Of a stretch of DNA of 64,000 nt, positions 34,909 to 44,395 are shown piece by piece. The position numbers were made by a program, and so were the translations under genes. The first letter of the stretch is position 1, and every line of letters begins with the position of its first letter. Source of the stretch: Afifellaceae bacterium. GTDB taxonomy: Bacteria > Pseudomonadota > Alphaproteobacteria > Rhizobiales > Afifellaceae. Location: NCBI GenBank assembly GCA_028284625.1, contig JANQRH010000026.1, positions 124,001 through 188,000 on the forward strand, read 5' to 3'. Under the pieces are notes generated by a model, which searched no databases, had not been told where the DNA came from, and saw only the letters and a program-made list of their open reading frames with translations.

Positions 34909-35742
34909 ATGTCAGATCCGTATTCAAACCTCGCCTCCGAAGAGAAGGCCGCTCAGGCCCGCATCGCCGACGCCATGGATGCGCGATGCCTGGAGCCCGC
35001 GCAGATCGCCATTCGCAAGGCCTATCTGACCGATCTGGGATTGCCTGAGGACGCGTACGCCGTCGAGTTCGGTTCCGGCACCGGCCATGTGACGCGTGAT
35101 CTGATCACTACGGCGGGCGCTGCGCGGGCGCATGGCATCGAGCCGTCTCCGGTCATGGTCAAGCGGGCGAAAGAGCACGTCGCCGCCGACGCCCGCCTGA
35201 GCTTCGCGATCGGGGACGCGAAGCGCACAGACCTTGAAGACGCATCGGTCGATCTCGTCTTGATGCACACGCTGCTCTGTCATGTACCCGGCCCTGAGGA
35301 CGTGATCGGCGAAGCGTTTCGCGTGCTGAAGCCCGGCGGCATCCTGGCGGTCTGTGATGGCGATTACGACACTGCAACGGCCCAGATTGCCGATTTCGAT
35401 CCGCTCGATCAGATCATCCGCTTCATGATCAATCAGAACGTGACCAACCTTTGGATCATGCGACAGATCACCGGCATGTTGACTGAGTTTGGTTTTGAGC
35501 TCGGCGCGCGGCGCGGGCATGGCTATGTCGCAGAGGGCGATGCGGCCTATTTCTTGACCGTCATCGATCGTGGCGCCGACAGGATGGTGGAGACCGGCAT
35601 TCTGTTTCGCGAGACGGCAGAAGCCCTGAAGAGAGAGGCGAGGAGCCGCCTGGCCGCCAACAGGTTCTTCGGCTTTATGTCCTATGTGAGCCACATTGCA
35701 CTCAAGCCGATGGCCGGCTTAAACGAACGGCGCCCAGTTTGA
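34909..35742 (+). CDS. Class I SAM-dependent methyltransferase
   Basis: Protein of 277 aa with the Rossmann methyltransferase core. Motif I is AVEFGSGTGHVTRDL, the acidic end of strand 2 is AHGIEPS, motif post-I is AIGDAKRTDLEDASVDLVLMHTLL, and GEAFRVLKPGGILAVCDGDYD follows, as in UbiE/small-molecule methyltransferases. It starts 109 bases from the riboswitch on the opposite strand. The substrate is unknown, and no corrin-synthesis motif is evident. Confidence 0.83.
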   Translation: MSDPYSNLASEEKAAQARIADAMDARCLEPAQIAIRKAYLTDLGLPEDAYAVEFGSGTGHVTRDLITTAGAARAHGIEPSPVMVKRAKEHVAADARLSFAIGDAKRTDLEDASVDLVLMHTLLCHVPGPEDVIGEAFRVLKPGGILAVCDGDYDTATAQIADFDPLDQIIRFMINQNVTNLWIMRQITGMLTEFGFELGARRGHGYVAEGDAAYFLTVIDRGADRMVETGILFRETAEALKREARSRLAANRFFGFMSYVSHIALKPMAGLNERRPV

Positions 35743-35791
35743 CGGCCAGCCGCGTTTCCAACAGCGCGTGACTCCCGAAAGCCTGCAGAGA

Positions 35792-37120
35792 CTAGCTCGC
35801 CGCGAGATAGAGCGGCCAGTCACCGGGGACGCCTTTGAGGTCAAAGACGCCTGCGGGCTGGAATTCCAGCCCGGAGCCGACAGTCAAATCCTTCACCGTA
35901 CCCGAAACGAGCGTCTTGCCCTGCGGCGCCCGCGCCAGAATCCGCGCGGCGATGTGCACGGCTATGCCACCGATGTCCTTTCCCCGCCGCTCGCATTCAC
36001 CAGTGTGAACGCCGGCCCTGATCTCTAACTCCAGCTTCGCGACGCCCGAGCGAATGGCGTCAGCGCAACGCACTGCTTGGGTAGGGCCTGAGAAGGTCGA
36101 TATAAATCCGTCGCCGGTGGTATTGACGGTCTGACCTCCAAAGGCCCGGACCCGGTCCCGGACCGTGCGGTCGTGCTGGTCCAGGAGACGCCGCCACTCA
36201 CCATCGCCGATCCGGGCGGCCTTATCGGTGGAGCCGACAATGTCGGTCATCAGGACCGTCAGGAGTACGCGGTCACCGGCGTACGCCTCGCGCTCACCGG
36301 TGAGAAACTCCTCGATCTCGCCGACGATTCGATCCTGGTCGCCATACCAGGGCAGGTGATCGGCACCGGGGACGATATTGAGGACCGAATTCGGAATGAG
36401 GTTGGCAATATAGCGTGCTTCATCAACCGGCCCCCACGCGTCTTTCTCCCGATTGATGACAAGCGCTGGGCATCTGATCGTTGGCAACACGCCGCGAATA
36501 TCGACTTGGGCATTAAGGCGGGTGATGCGCGCCGCAGCCTTTGGACTGGCCGAATTCCGTATATACGCTCCCCACCATTCGCGGGCGGCCTCATTGTCGG
36601 CCATACTCGGGGCAGCCTCATCTAGACCGAACGGCTTCCCCCAGTTCTCTCGCATGTCAGCGATGGCCTGCTCCGTCTCCTCCGGCGTTGGTTTCCACGG
36701 GTAATCCGGTGCCCAGCTACCACGCGCCGATGTTCCACTCAGGATCAGGGAATGGGTTCTCTCTGGATAGGTTGCCGCGAACAGCGAGCACATGTTCCCG
36801 CCCTCCGATATGCCGAACAGTGCCGCCTGCTTGGAGCCCACGGCGTCCAGTACAGCGGAAATGTCCTCGGTGCGCTGCTCAAGGGTAGGGAAGCCGACAT
36901 CCCTATCGGAAAGTCCCGTGCCTCGCTTGTCGAAGAGAACGACGCGAGCAAACCGGCCAAGCTTGGTCAGGAACTCGGCGTAATGCGGGCTCTCCCAGGC
37001 GTACTCGACGTTGGTCAACCACCCTTGGGCGTACACCAGATCAATCGGCCCATCGCCGACAACCTGGTAGGCGATCGCGACGTCGCCGGCGTCGACGTAC
37101 TGGGTTGCTGGCCTGGCCAT
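35792..37120 (-). CDS. Alpha/beta-hydrolase fused to class III adenylate/guanylate cyclase domain
   Basis: Protein of 442 aa. Residues about 1-275 form an alpha/beta-hydrolase: VVLFDKRGTGLSDRD, nucleophile Ser105 in FGISEGGN, and the His segment GADHLPWYGD. Residues about 285-442 are a class III nucleotide cyclase: LTVLMTDIVGSTDKAARIGD with the metal Asp, and GGQTVNTTGDGFISTFSGP. Proteins of this layout occur in several Hyphomicrobiales and may couple a hydrolase-like ligand sensor to cyclic nucleotide output. The start has GGAGG upstream. No membrane helix is visible. Confidence 0.85.
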   Translation of the reverse strand: MARPATQYVDAGDVAIAYQVVGDGPIDLVYAQGWLTNVEYAWESPHYAEFLTKLGRFARVVLFDKRGTGLSDRDVGFPTLEQRTEDISAVLDAVGSKQAALFGISEGGNMCSLFAATYPERTHSLILSGTSARGSWAPDYPWKPTPEETEQAIADMRENWGKPFGLDEAAPSMADNEAAREWWGAYIRNSASPKAAARITRLNAQVDIRGVLPTIRCPALVINREKDAWGPVDEARYIANLIPNSVLNIVPGADHLPWYGDQDRIVGEIEEFLTGEREAYAGDRVLLTVLMTDIVGSTDKAARIGDGEWRRLLDQHDRTVRDRVRAFGGQTVNTTGDGFISTFSGPTQAVRCADAIRSGVAKLELEIRAGVHTGECERRGKDIGGIAVHIAARILARAPQGKTLVSGTVKDLTVGSGLEFQPAGVFDLKGVPGDWPLYLAAS

Positions 37121-37249
37121 CTGGCGGACCTCCTACATCCGGCGTCGCTTCCCTAACGCATATGTCCCTTGTTGGAGAAGAAGCCGGGCAGAAATCGGCT
37201 GACCGGGTGCGCCCGGGATTTCTGTTTCTGGCGCCCAATCGTCAAAAAC

Positions 37250-37261
37250 TTCAAGCTTGAA
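37250..37261. promoter_or_regulatory. Operator-like 12-bp palindrome TTCAAGCTTGAA (copy 2)
   Basis: Identical to the palindrome at 9821-9832, here 53 bases before the start of the 2-aminobenzoyl-CoA monooxygenase/reductase gene. It sits between the divergent hydrolase-cyclase gene and the catabolic operon. Its position overlaps or lies just downstream of where a promoter would be expected, consistent with repression. Confidence 0.6.
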
Positions 37262-37314
37262 ATAGTTGCCCTTGAGTGCGACAACAAAGGAGCGAACCAG
37301 AAGGACAGCGGACG

Positions 37315-39606
37315 ATGCGGGTCGTGTGTCTCGGCGGTGGCCCCGCCGGGCTCTATTTCGCGATCTCTATGAAGCTCAGGAACCCCGGCCATGAGGTCGT
37401 GGTGATCGAGCGCAACCGCCCCGACGACACGTTCGGCTGGGGCGTGGTCCTCTCCGACGAGACGCTCGACAATTTGGCGAAGAACGATCAGCGCAGCGCC
37501 ACGGCGATCCGCTCGCATTTCGCCTATTGGGACGACATCGCCGTCCATTATCGCGGCACCTGCACACTCTCCAGCGGCCACGGCTTCTGTGGCATCGGCC
37601 GCAAGACGCTGCTGATCCTGCTGCAGCAGCGGGCGTACGAGCTCGGCATTGAGATGCGCTTTGAGACGGAGGTGGAATCCGCCGCCGATCTTGCGCGCGA
37701 CTATGATCTCGTAGTCGCCTCGGACGGCCTCAACTCGCGCGTGCGCACCGAGTTCGCCGAGCACTTCAAGCCGGAGATCGATGTCCGGCCGTGCAAGTTC
37801 GTGTGGCTCGGCACGCACCAGAAATTCGACGACGCCTTCACTTTCATATTCGAAGAAACCGAGCACGGCTGGATCTGGGCGCACGCCTATCAGTTCGATG
37901 ACGACACCGCGACCTTCATCGTGGAATGCACGGAGACGACCTGGGCGAAGTTCGGCTTCGGCGAGATGACCCAAGAGGAATCGATCGCCACCTGCGAGCG
38001 CATCTTCAAGGATCATCTCGGCGGTCATCATCTGATGTCGAACGCGCGCCACATTCGCGGCTCCGCGTGGATCAACTTCCCCCGCGTGCTCTGCGAGCGT
38101 TGGCATCACGAAAACGTCGTGCTGATGGGCGACGCCGCAGCGACCGCGCATTTCTCCATCGGCTCCGGCTCGAAGCTGGCGATGGAAAGCGCCATTGCGC
38201 TTGCCGATTACGTGCATTCGGAGTCGACGCTGGAAGCGGCATTTGAGAAATACGAGGACGAGCGCCGCGTTGAGGTGCTGCGCCTGCAATCGGCGGCGCG
38301 CAATTCCATGGAATGGTTTGAGGAGGTGGAGCGCTACCTCGACCTCGACCCGGTGCAGTTCAACTACTCACTGCTTACCCGCTCGCAGCGCATCAGCCAC
38401 GAGAATCTGCGCCTGCGCGACAAGGATTGGCTGGAGGGCGCGGAAGCGTGGTTTCAGCGCCGCGCCGGCGCGACGGAGAACATCGCCCGCGCGCCGATGT
38501 TCGCGCCGTTCAAGCTGCGCGACATGGAGCTCAAGAACCGCGTCGTGGTTTCGCCGATGGCGCAATACAAGGCCGTCGACGGCTGCCCGACGGATTGGCA
38601 CTTCGTGCATTACGGCGAGCGCGCCAAGGGCGGCGCCGGCCTCATCTATGTGGAGATGACCTGCGTCAGTCCCGAAGGCCGCATCACGCCGGGCTGCACG
38701 GGCCTCTACGCGCCCGAGCACGAAGCGGCGTGGAAGCGCATTGTGGATTTCGTGCACGCTGAGACCGACGCGAAAATCTGCTGCCAGATCGGCCATTCTG
38801 GCGCCAAGGGATCAACCCAGCTCGGCTGGGAGGAGATGGACGCGCCGTTGCCGGACGACAACTGGCCGCTCGTCTCCGCATCCGACGTGCCATGGTCGGC
38901 GGCGAACCAGACGCCGAAGCGCATGGACCGCGACGACATGGACCGCATCACGGCTCAATTCGTCGCGGCTGCCGAAATGGCGGCGCGCGCCGGCTTCGAC
39001 ATGCTGGAGCTGCATTGCGCGCACGGCTATCTGCTTTCGTCTTTCATCACGCCCGTCACCAATACGCGCGACGACAAGTATGGCGGCAGCCTTGAGAACC
39101 GCATGCGCTATCCGCTGGAGGTGTTCCACGCCGTGCGCGCGGTGTGGCCCGACGAGAAGCCGATTTCGGTGCGCATCTCCGCCAACGATTGGGTCGGCGA
39201 CCGCGGCGTCACGCCGCCGGAGGCGGTGGAGATTGCCGGTCACTTACAGGCGGCCGGCGTCGACATTTGCGATGTGTCTGCCGGCCAGACATCGACGGAG
39301 GCGAAGCCGGTCTACGGCCGTATGTTCCAGACGCCGTTCTCCGACCGCATCCGTAACGAGACCGGCTTGGCGACCATGGCCGTCGGCAATATTTACGAGC
39401 CGGATCACGTCAATTCGATTCTGATGGCCGGCCGCGCCGATCTCGTGTGCCTGGCGCGCCCGCACCTCGCCGATCCCTATTGGACGCTGCATGCCGCCGC
39501 CGAACTCGGTGACCGCATCGAAGCCTGGCCGCCGCCTTATTGGGCCGGCCGCGATCAGCTGTGGCGGCTTGCCGAGCGTCGCGACAGCGCCGTGTTGAAG
39601 GTGTGA
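37315..39606 (+). CDS. Two-domain FAD monooxygenase/old-yellow-enzyme reductase, 2-aminobenzoyl-CoA monooxygenase/reductase type
   Basis: Protein of 763 aa. The N-terminal half (about 1-385) is a class A flavin hydroxylase: [31 protein letters not shown] and [25 protein letters not shown]. The C-terminal half (about 395-763) is an old-yellow-enzyme domain: [34 protein letters not shown] and [26 protein letters not shown]. This layout matches the 2-aminobenzoyl-CoA monooxygenase/reductase known from aerobic anthranilate degradation. That enzyme hydroxylates and then reduces the ring. Salicylyl-CoA 5-hydroxylase resembles only the first domain. I chose the ATG at 37315 because homology begins there and AAGGACAG precedes it. 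It is the first gene of the operon. Confidence 0.87.
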   Translation: MRVVCLGGGPAGLYFAISMKLRNPGHEVVVIERNRPDDTFGWGVVLSDETLDNLAKNDQRSATAIRSHFAYWDDIAVHYRGTCTLSSGHGFCGIGRKTLLILLQQRAYELGIEMRFETEVESAADLARDYDLVVASDGLNSRVRTEFAEHFKPEIDVRPCKFVWLGTHQKFDDAFTFIFEETEHGWIWAHAYQFDDDTATFIVECTETTWAKFGFGEMTQEESIATCERIFKDHLGGHHLMSNARHIRGSAWINFPRVLCERWHHENVVLMGDAAATAHFSIGSGSKLAMESAIALADYVHSESTLEAAFEKYEDERRVEVLRLQSAARNSMEWFEEVERYLDLDPVQFNYSLLTRSQRISHENLRLRDKDWLEGAEAWFQRRAGATENIARAPMFAPFKLRDMELKNRVVVSPMAQYKAVDGCPTDWHFVHYGERAKGGAGLIYVEMTCVSPEGRITPGCTGLYAPEHEAAWKRIVDFVHAETDAKICCQIGHSGAKGSTQLGWEEMDAPLPDDNWPLVSASDVPWSAANQTPKRMDRDDMDRITAQFVAAAEMAARAGFDMLELHCAHGYLLSSFITPVTNTRDDKYGGSLENRMRYPLEVFHAVRAVWPDEKPISVRISANDWVGDRGVTPPEAVEIAGHLQAAGVDICDVSAGQTSTEAKPVYGRMFQTPFSDRIRNETGLATMAVGNIYEPDHVNSILMAGRADLVCLARPHLADPYWTLHAAAELGDRIEAWPPPYWAGRDQLWRLAERRDSAVLKV

Positions 39607-39608
39607 CC

Positions 39609-40382
39609 ATGGCGCTAAAGGGACGCCACGCGCTTGTCACTGGCGGCGGAACCGGCATCGGCGCCGCTATCGCGGTCGCGCTGGTCGAAGCCGGCGCCAC
39701 GGTCACGGTCGCAGGCCGCCGCCGCGACGTGCTGGACCAGCTTGCCGCGGAGCACACGGGCATCCGCGCCATCGTCGCCGACGTGACTGACGAATCCGCC
39801 TTGCAGGAGGCTTTTCGTAACGCGTCCGAAACGAGTGGTCCGATCTCAATCGTTGTAGCCAATGCCGGCGCGGCGGAAAGCGCACCTTTTGTGCGCACCG
39901 AACTGGCTGCTTACGAGCGCATGATCGCCGTGAACCTGACGGGCGCGTTCCTGACGCTTCGCGAAGGCCTGCGCGCCATGGCGGATTCCGATTGGGGCCG
40001 GTTGATCGTCATCGCCTCAATCGCCGGCCTTGAGGGCCATGCTTATGCCGCACCCTATTGCGCCGCCAAGCACGGCGCCGTCGGGCTGGTGCGGGCGGTC
40101 GCGGCGGAGACCGCTGGCTCCGGCATCACGGTCAACGCCATCTGCCCCGGCTACACGGCGACGCCCATGCTGGAGAAGAGCGTCGACACGATCGTGGAGA
40201 AGACCGGGCGCAGCGACGCGGAGGCGCGCCGCATCATCGCTGGCCTCAATCAGGACGGCCGGATCATCCAGCCGGAAGAGGTCGCAGCTATCGTCCTGCG
40301 GCTCTGCGGCCCGGGCTCTGAGTCGACGAACGGTGAGGCGATCCCGATCCCCGAACCGGCGCGCGAGACGGCCTATGCGTGA
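39609..40382 (+). CDS. Short-chain dehydrogenase/reductase (probable 3-hydroxyacyl-CoA type)
   Basis: NAD(P)-dependent SDR of 257 aa, starting at the ATG two bases after the previous stop. The cofactor motif is TGGGTGIGAAIAVAL, the structural motif is VANAGAAES, and the catalytic Ser/Tyr/Lys is in IASIAGLEGHAYAAPYCAAKHG. In a ring-degradation operon it probably oxidises a hydroxyacyl-CoA intermediate. The exact substrate cannot be read from the sequence. Confidence 0.88.
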   Translation: MALKGRHALVTGGGTGIGAAIAVALVEAGATVTVAGRRRDVLDQLAAEHTGIRAIVADVTDESALQEAFRNASETSGPISIVVANAGAAESAPFVRTELAAYERMIAVNLTGAFLTLREGLRAMADSDWGRLIVIASIAGLEGHAYAAPYCAAKHGAVGLVRAVAAETAGSGITVNAICPGYTATPMLEKSVDTIVEKTGRSDAEARRIIAGLNQDGRIIQPEEVAAIVLRLCGPGSESTNGEAIPIPEPARETAYA

Positions 40383-40409
40383 ACGCCACAGCCGAGCGGA
40401 GGCGATCCG

Positions 40410-41222
40410 ATGACCGACATGGCAGGGCACACGCCCACCCATTTCCGCTGGCGCATGCAGGGCACGGTCGCAATCATCTCGCTCGACCGGCCGGAGCGCA
40501 AGAACCCGTTGACCTTCGAGAGCTATGCGGAGCTCCGCGACACCTTCCGCGCGCTCCCTTACGCCGACGACGTGAAGGCAATCGTCTTCGCCTCCAATGG
40601 CGGCAATTTTTCCTCCGGCGGCGACGTGCACGATATCATCGGGCCGCTCGTCGAAATGGACATGAAGCGGCTCTTGGCTTTCACCCGGATGACCGGCGAT
40701 CTGGTGAAGGCGATGATCCATTGCGGCAAGCCGATCATTGCGGCGGTCGACGGCATCTGCGTCGGCGCCGGCGCGATCCTCGCTATGGCGTCGGACATGC
40801 GCTTCGCGTCGCCGGAGGCCAAGACGGCGTTTCTGTTCACCCGTGTCGGGCTTGCCGGCTGCGACATGGGCGCATGTGCCATGCTGCCGCGCATCATCGG
40901 GCAGGGGCGGGCGGCAGAGCTGCTTTATTCCGGACGCGTAATGAATGTGGAGGAGGGCGAGCGCTGGGGTTTCTTCAACCGCGTGATCCCCGCGGAACAG
41001 CTGGAAGAAGAGGCAATCACCTTCGCCCAGACGCTGGCCGCGGGTCCGACCTTCGCCCATGCCATGACCAAGACGCAGCTCAATCAGGAATGGTCGATGA
41101 GCCTCGACCAGGCCATTGAGGCGGAGGCGCAGGCGCAGGCGATCTGCATGCAGACGCGCGATTTCGAGCGCGCCTATCGCGCCTTCGTCGCCAAAGAGAA
41201 GCCGGTCTTCGAGGGCGATTGA
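40410..41222 (+). CDS. Enoyl-CoA hydratase/isomerase family protein
   Basis: Crotonase-fold enzyme of 270 aa. The oxyanion-hole segments [18 protein letters not shown] and [20 protein letters not shown] are intact, and the catalytic region is [24 protein letters not shown]. It overlaps the acyl-CoA dehydrogenase gene (TGATG). In the operon it would hydrate or hydrolytically open the partly reduced ring thioester made by the monooxygenase/reductase. Confidence 0.88.
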   Translation: MTDMAGHTPTHFRWRMQGTVAIISLDRPERKNPLTFESYAELRDTFRALPYADDVKAIVFASNGGNFSSGGDVHDIIGPLVEMDMKRLLAFTRMTGDLVKAMIHCGKPIIAAVDGICVGAGAILAMASDMRFASPEAKTAFLFTRVGLAGCDMGACAMLPRIIGQGRAAELLYSGRVMNVEEGERWGFFNRVIPAEQLEEEAITFAQTLAAGPTFAHAMTKTQLNQEWSMSLDQAIEAEAQAQAICMQTRDFERAYRAFVAKEKPVFEGD

Positions 41223-42364
41223 TGGCCGATTGCAGCTTTCTCGACTGGCCGTTCTTCGAGGCGCGTCACCGCGCGTTTCATGCCGAACTTGAGGCGTGGT
41301 GCGCCGCGAACCTGCCCGTCGATCACAGCGATATCGACGCCGCATGCCAAAATCTGGTTGCTCGACTCGGCCGTGACGGCTGGCTCAGGCATACCGCCGC
41401 GGATGACGGCGCAGCACTCGATGTACGCACGCTCTGCCTGGCGCGTGAGACGCTCGCCCGTTACGACGGACTGGCGGATTTCGCCTTTGCCATGCAGGGC
41501 CTCGGCGCCGGCGCGATTTCGCTCTTCGGCACGCCTGAGCAAAAAGCATGGCTTAAGAAGACGACGGCTGGCGAGGCGATTGCCGCCTTTGCGCTGACGG
41601 AGGCGGAATCCGGCTCCGATGTCGCCAACATCGCCATGACCGCCACGCGCGACGGCGACGCCTATCGCCTCGACGGCGAGAAGACGTGGATCTCCAACGG
41701 CGGCGTTGCCGACCTTTACGTGGTGTTCGCACGCACCGGCGAGGCGCCCGGCGCGAAAGGGCTCTCCGCCTTCGTCGTGCCGGCGGACACGCCCGGGCTA
41801 TCAGTCGCCGAGCGGCTTGAGACGATCGCGCCGCATCCGCTGGCGCGGCTCTCATTTGACGCGGTCACCGTGCCGGCCTCCGCAATGATCGGCCGTCCGG
41901 GCGAGGGCTTTAAGGTTGCGATGTCCGTGCTCGACATCTTTCGCTCTACTGTCGGCGCTGCCGCGCTTGGCTTCGCCCGCAGAGCGCTCGACGAGACGCT
42001 GGCGCGTTCGAAGCGGCGCCAACTTTTTGGCGCGCCCATGGCCGACCTGCCGATGGTGCAGGGCCATCTCGCCGACATGGCGCTCGACATCGACGCCGCG
42101 GCACTCCTCGTCTATCGCGCCGCCTGGACCAAGGATCAGGGCGCGGAGCGCGTGTCGCGCGAGGCCTCCATGGCCAAGCTCTTCGCTACGGAGCGCGCGC
42201 AAAGCGTCATCGACAAGGCCGTGCAGTTGCATGGGGGAGAGGGCGTACGCGTCGGGTCGGTGCCGGAGCGGCTCTATCGCGAGATCCGCGCGCTTCGCAT
42301 CTACGAAGGCGCGTCGGATGTGCAGAAAATCGTGATCGCACGACAGCTAATGGCGGGAGGGTAG
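41222..42364 (+). CDS. Acyl-CoA dehydrogenase
   Basis: FAD enzyme of 380 aa starting at the ATG overlapping the previous stop. Segments of the family are [66 protein letters not shown], and the C-terminal [41 protein letters not shown], where Glu in YEGASD is the usual catalytic base position. It would introduce a double bond into a cyclic or ring-opened acyl-CoA. Electrons would go to ETF, which is not encoded here. Confidence 0.9.
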   Translation: MADCSFLDWPFFEARHRAFHAELEAWCAANLPVDHSDIDAACQNLVARLGRDGWLRHTAADDGAALDVRTLCLARETLARYDGLADFAFAMQGLGAGAISLFGTPEQKAWLKKTTAGEAIAAFALTEAESGSDVANIAMTATRDGDAYRLDGEKTWISNGGVADLYVVFARTGEAPGAKGLSAFVVPADTPGLSVAERLETIAPHPLARLSFDAVTVPASAMIGRPGEGFKVAMSVLDIFRSTVGAAALGFARRALDETLARSKRRQLFGAPMADLPMVQGHLADMALDIDAAALLVYRAAWTKDQGAERVSREASMAKLFATERAQSVIDKAVQLHGGEGVRVGSVPERLYREIRALRIYEGASDVQKIVIARQLMAGG

Positions 42365-42365
42365 G

Positions 42366-43991
42366 ATGCTGGGGCCGTCGGCTCATGTGGACAGTTTCAC
42401 GCGCGACAATCTCCCGCCGCCGGAGACGTGGCCGGACTTTCTGCTCACCGGATTCGACTATCCGGAGCGCCTCAACGCCGCGGTTGAACTCACTGACCGC
42501 ATGGTGGAGCGCGGCTTCGGCGACCATACCGCGCTCATCGGCCAGGGGCGCATGCGCACCTATAAGGAGCTCGCCGACTGGACGAACAGGCTCGCCCGCT
42601 CGCTGGTGGAAGATCTCGGGCTGGAGCCTGGCAACCGCGTCTTGATCCGTTCGGCCAACACGCCCGCCATGGTCGCCTGCTGGCTCGCGGCGGTGAAAGC
42701 CGGCGGCGTTGTCGTCAACACACTGCCCGACCTTCAAAGCGACGACCTCACCACGATCATCGATAAGGCGGAGGTGAAGCTCGCGCTCTGCGACACGCGC
42801 CTGATGGATGCGCTTGTCACGGCCGCCAAGACCAGCCGCTTCCTCAAGACCGTCATCGGCTTTGACGGCACGGCGAATTTCGACGCCGAGCTAGATCGGC
42901 TGGCGCTGAACAAGCCCGTGCTCTTCGAACCGATCGAGACCGGTCGCGATGACGTGGCGCTGATCGCCTTTTCTACCGGTGCGACCGGCGCGCCGCGCGC
43001 CTCCATGCATTTCCACCGCGACCTCCTGGCGATCGCCGACGGTTACGGCAAGGAGGTGCTTTCGCTGACCGACAGCGACATCGTTGCAGGCACGCCGCCG
43101 CTCGCCTTCACCTTCGGCCTTGGCGGATTGCTGATCCTGCCCTTGCGCTTCGGCGCCGCCGCCGTGCTGATCGAAGAGGCGTCGCCCGCCGATCTGGTCG
43201 GCGAGATCAGGACCTACGGTGCCACGATCGCGCTCGCCGCGCCGTCGGTCTACCAGCACATCCTCGACCTGAAGACTTCGCCGAAGGACCTCGCGACGCT
43301 GCGCCTGGCCGTGTCGGCCGGCGAAGCGCTGCCGGCGGAGACCTTTGAGGCGTGGAGCGCGCAGACCGGCATCCCCATCCTCGACGGCATCGGCGGAACG
43401 GAGATGCTCCACATCTTCATCTCCAATCGCATCGGCGATGCCGCGGCCGGCTTTGAGGGCCGTCCCGTCGGTGGCTACGAAGCCCGCATCGTCGACGACG
43501 CAATGCGGGACAAGCCACCCGGCGAGATCGGCCACCTTGCAGTGCGCGGCCCGACCGGCTGCCGCTACCTCGCCGACCAGCGGCAGACGGACTTCGTGCG
43601 CGACGGGTGGAACGTGACCGGCGATATGTTCCTGCAGGATGACGAGGGACGCTTTCGCTTCGTCGCTCGCGCCGACGATATGATCGTCGCCAATGGTGAG
43701 GCGATCGCCGCACCCGAAGTGGAGGCCGCGCTCAACATGCACTCTTCGGTCGCCGAAAGCGCCGTCGTCGGCGTACCGGATCGCGCCGGCGGTGAGCTCG
43801 TTAAGGCCTTCATCGTGCTGACGCCGGGCGAGTTCGGCAGCGCCGCGGGCGTCAAGCGCCTGCAGGATCATGTGAAGGAAACGCTGTCGCCGGCCAAGGT
43901 CCCGCGCTCCATCCGCTTTGTAGAAGCGCTGCCCAAAACGGCGACCGGCAAGATCCGCCGCTTCCTGCTGAAATCGGAGGTGCAGACGTGA
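42366..43991 (+). CDS. AMP-forming aryl-CoA ligase, probable 2-aminobenzoate-CoA ligase
   Basis: ANL-superfamily ligase of 541 aa. The ATP loop reads FSTGATGAPRASMHFHRD, with Arg where most relatives have Lys. The aromatic-type adenylation motif is GIGGTEMLHIFISN, followed by DGWNVTGDMFLQDDEGRFRFVARADDMI. The catalytic lysine is in LPKTATGKIRRFLLK near the C-terminus. Overall it resembles benzoate- and 2-aminobenzoate-CoA ligases. It starts one base after the acyl-CoA dehydrogenase stop. It should activate free anthranilate to the thioester used by the first enzyme of the operon. Confidence 0.85.
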   Translation: MLGPSAHVDSFTRDNLPPPETWPDFLLTGFDYPERLNAAVELTDRMVERGFGDHTALIGQGRMRTYKELADWTNRLARSLVEDLGLEPGNRVLIRSANTPAMVACWLAAVKAGGVVVNTLPDLQSDDLTTIIDKAEVKLALCDTRLMDALVTAAKTSRFLKTVIGFDGTANFDAELDRLALNKPVLFEPIETGRDDVALIAFSTGATGAPRASMHFHRDLLAIADGYGKEVLSLTDSDIVAGTPPLAFTFGLGGLLILPLRFGAAAVLIEEASPADLVGEIRTYGATIALAAPSVYQHILDLKTSPKDLATLRLAVSAGEALPAETFEAWSAQTGIPILDGIGGTEMLHIFISNRIGDAAAGFEGRPVGGYEARIVDDAMRDKPPGEIGHLAVRGPTGCRYLADQRQTDFVRDGWNVTGDMFLQDDEGRFRFVARADDMIVANGEAIAAPEVEAALNMHSSVAESAVVGVPDRAGGELVKAFIVLTPGEFGSAAGVKRLQDHVKETLSPAKVPRSIRFVEALPKTATGKIRRFLLKSEVQT

Positions 43992-44395
43992 CCTCCGATA
44001 TGCGCCGCGTGTTGCAGCCGGCCGGCTGGCCGGCGCCGTCAGGCTACGCCAACGGCGTGGTCGCCTCCGGTCCGATGGTGTTTGTCGGCGGACAGATCGG
44101 CTGGAACGCCGAGCAGGCGTTCGAAAGCGACGATTTCGTCGACCAGGTCCGCCAGGCGCTGAAGAACGTGCTGGCCGTTCTCGCCGAAGCCGGCGCGGGC
44201 CCGGAGCATATTGTGCGGCTGACCTGGTATGTCACTGACAAGCGCGAATATGCAGCGCGGCTGAAGGAGGTGGGGGAGGCCTATCGCAACGTCATCGGCC
44301 GCCATTTCCCGCCGATGACGCTGGTGGAGGTGAGCGGGCTGGTGGAGGACGCCGCCAAGGTTGAGATCGAGGCAACGGCGGTGCTGAGCGGATGA
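43988..44395 (+). CDS. RidA-family enamine/imine deaminase
   Basis: Protein of 135 aa of the YjgF/YER057c/UK114 fold, starting on a GTG that overlaps the ligase stop. Family features are GPMVFVGGQIGWN, VDQVRQALKNVLAVLAEAGAGPEHIVRLTWYVTD and MTLVEVSGLVEDAAKVEIEATAV. RidA proteins hydrolyse enamines or imines to ketones and ammonia. In this operon a reduced 2-aminobenzoyl-CoA is an enamine, so removal of the amino group is a sensible inferred role. Confidence 0.87.
   Translation: MTSDMRRVLQPAGWPAPSGYANGVVASGPMVFVGGQIGWNAEQAFESDDFVDQVRQALKNVLAVLAEAGAGPEHIVRLTWYVTDKREYAARLKEVGEAYRNVIGRHFPPMTLVEVSGLVEDAAKVEIEATAVLSG

Noticed and set aside
34173-35048. ORFs 34173-35048 (+), 34459-34863 (+) and 34419-34676 (-)
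   Set aside because: They cross the cobalamin riboswitch and the methyltransferase start in arbitrary frames; conserved RNA elements explain the sequence better.
40017-41345. 442-aa minus-strand ORF
   Set aside because: Shadow of the SDR and enoyl-CoA hydratase genes; no recognisable motif.
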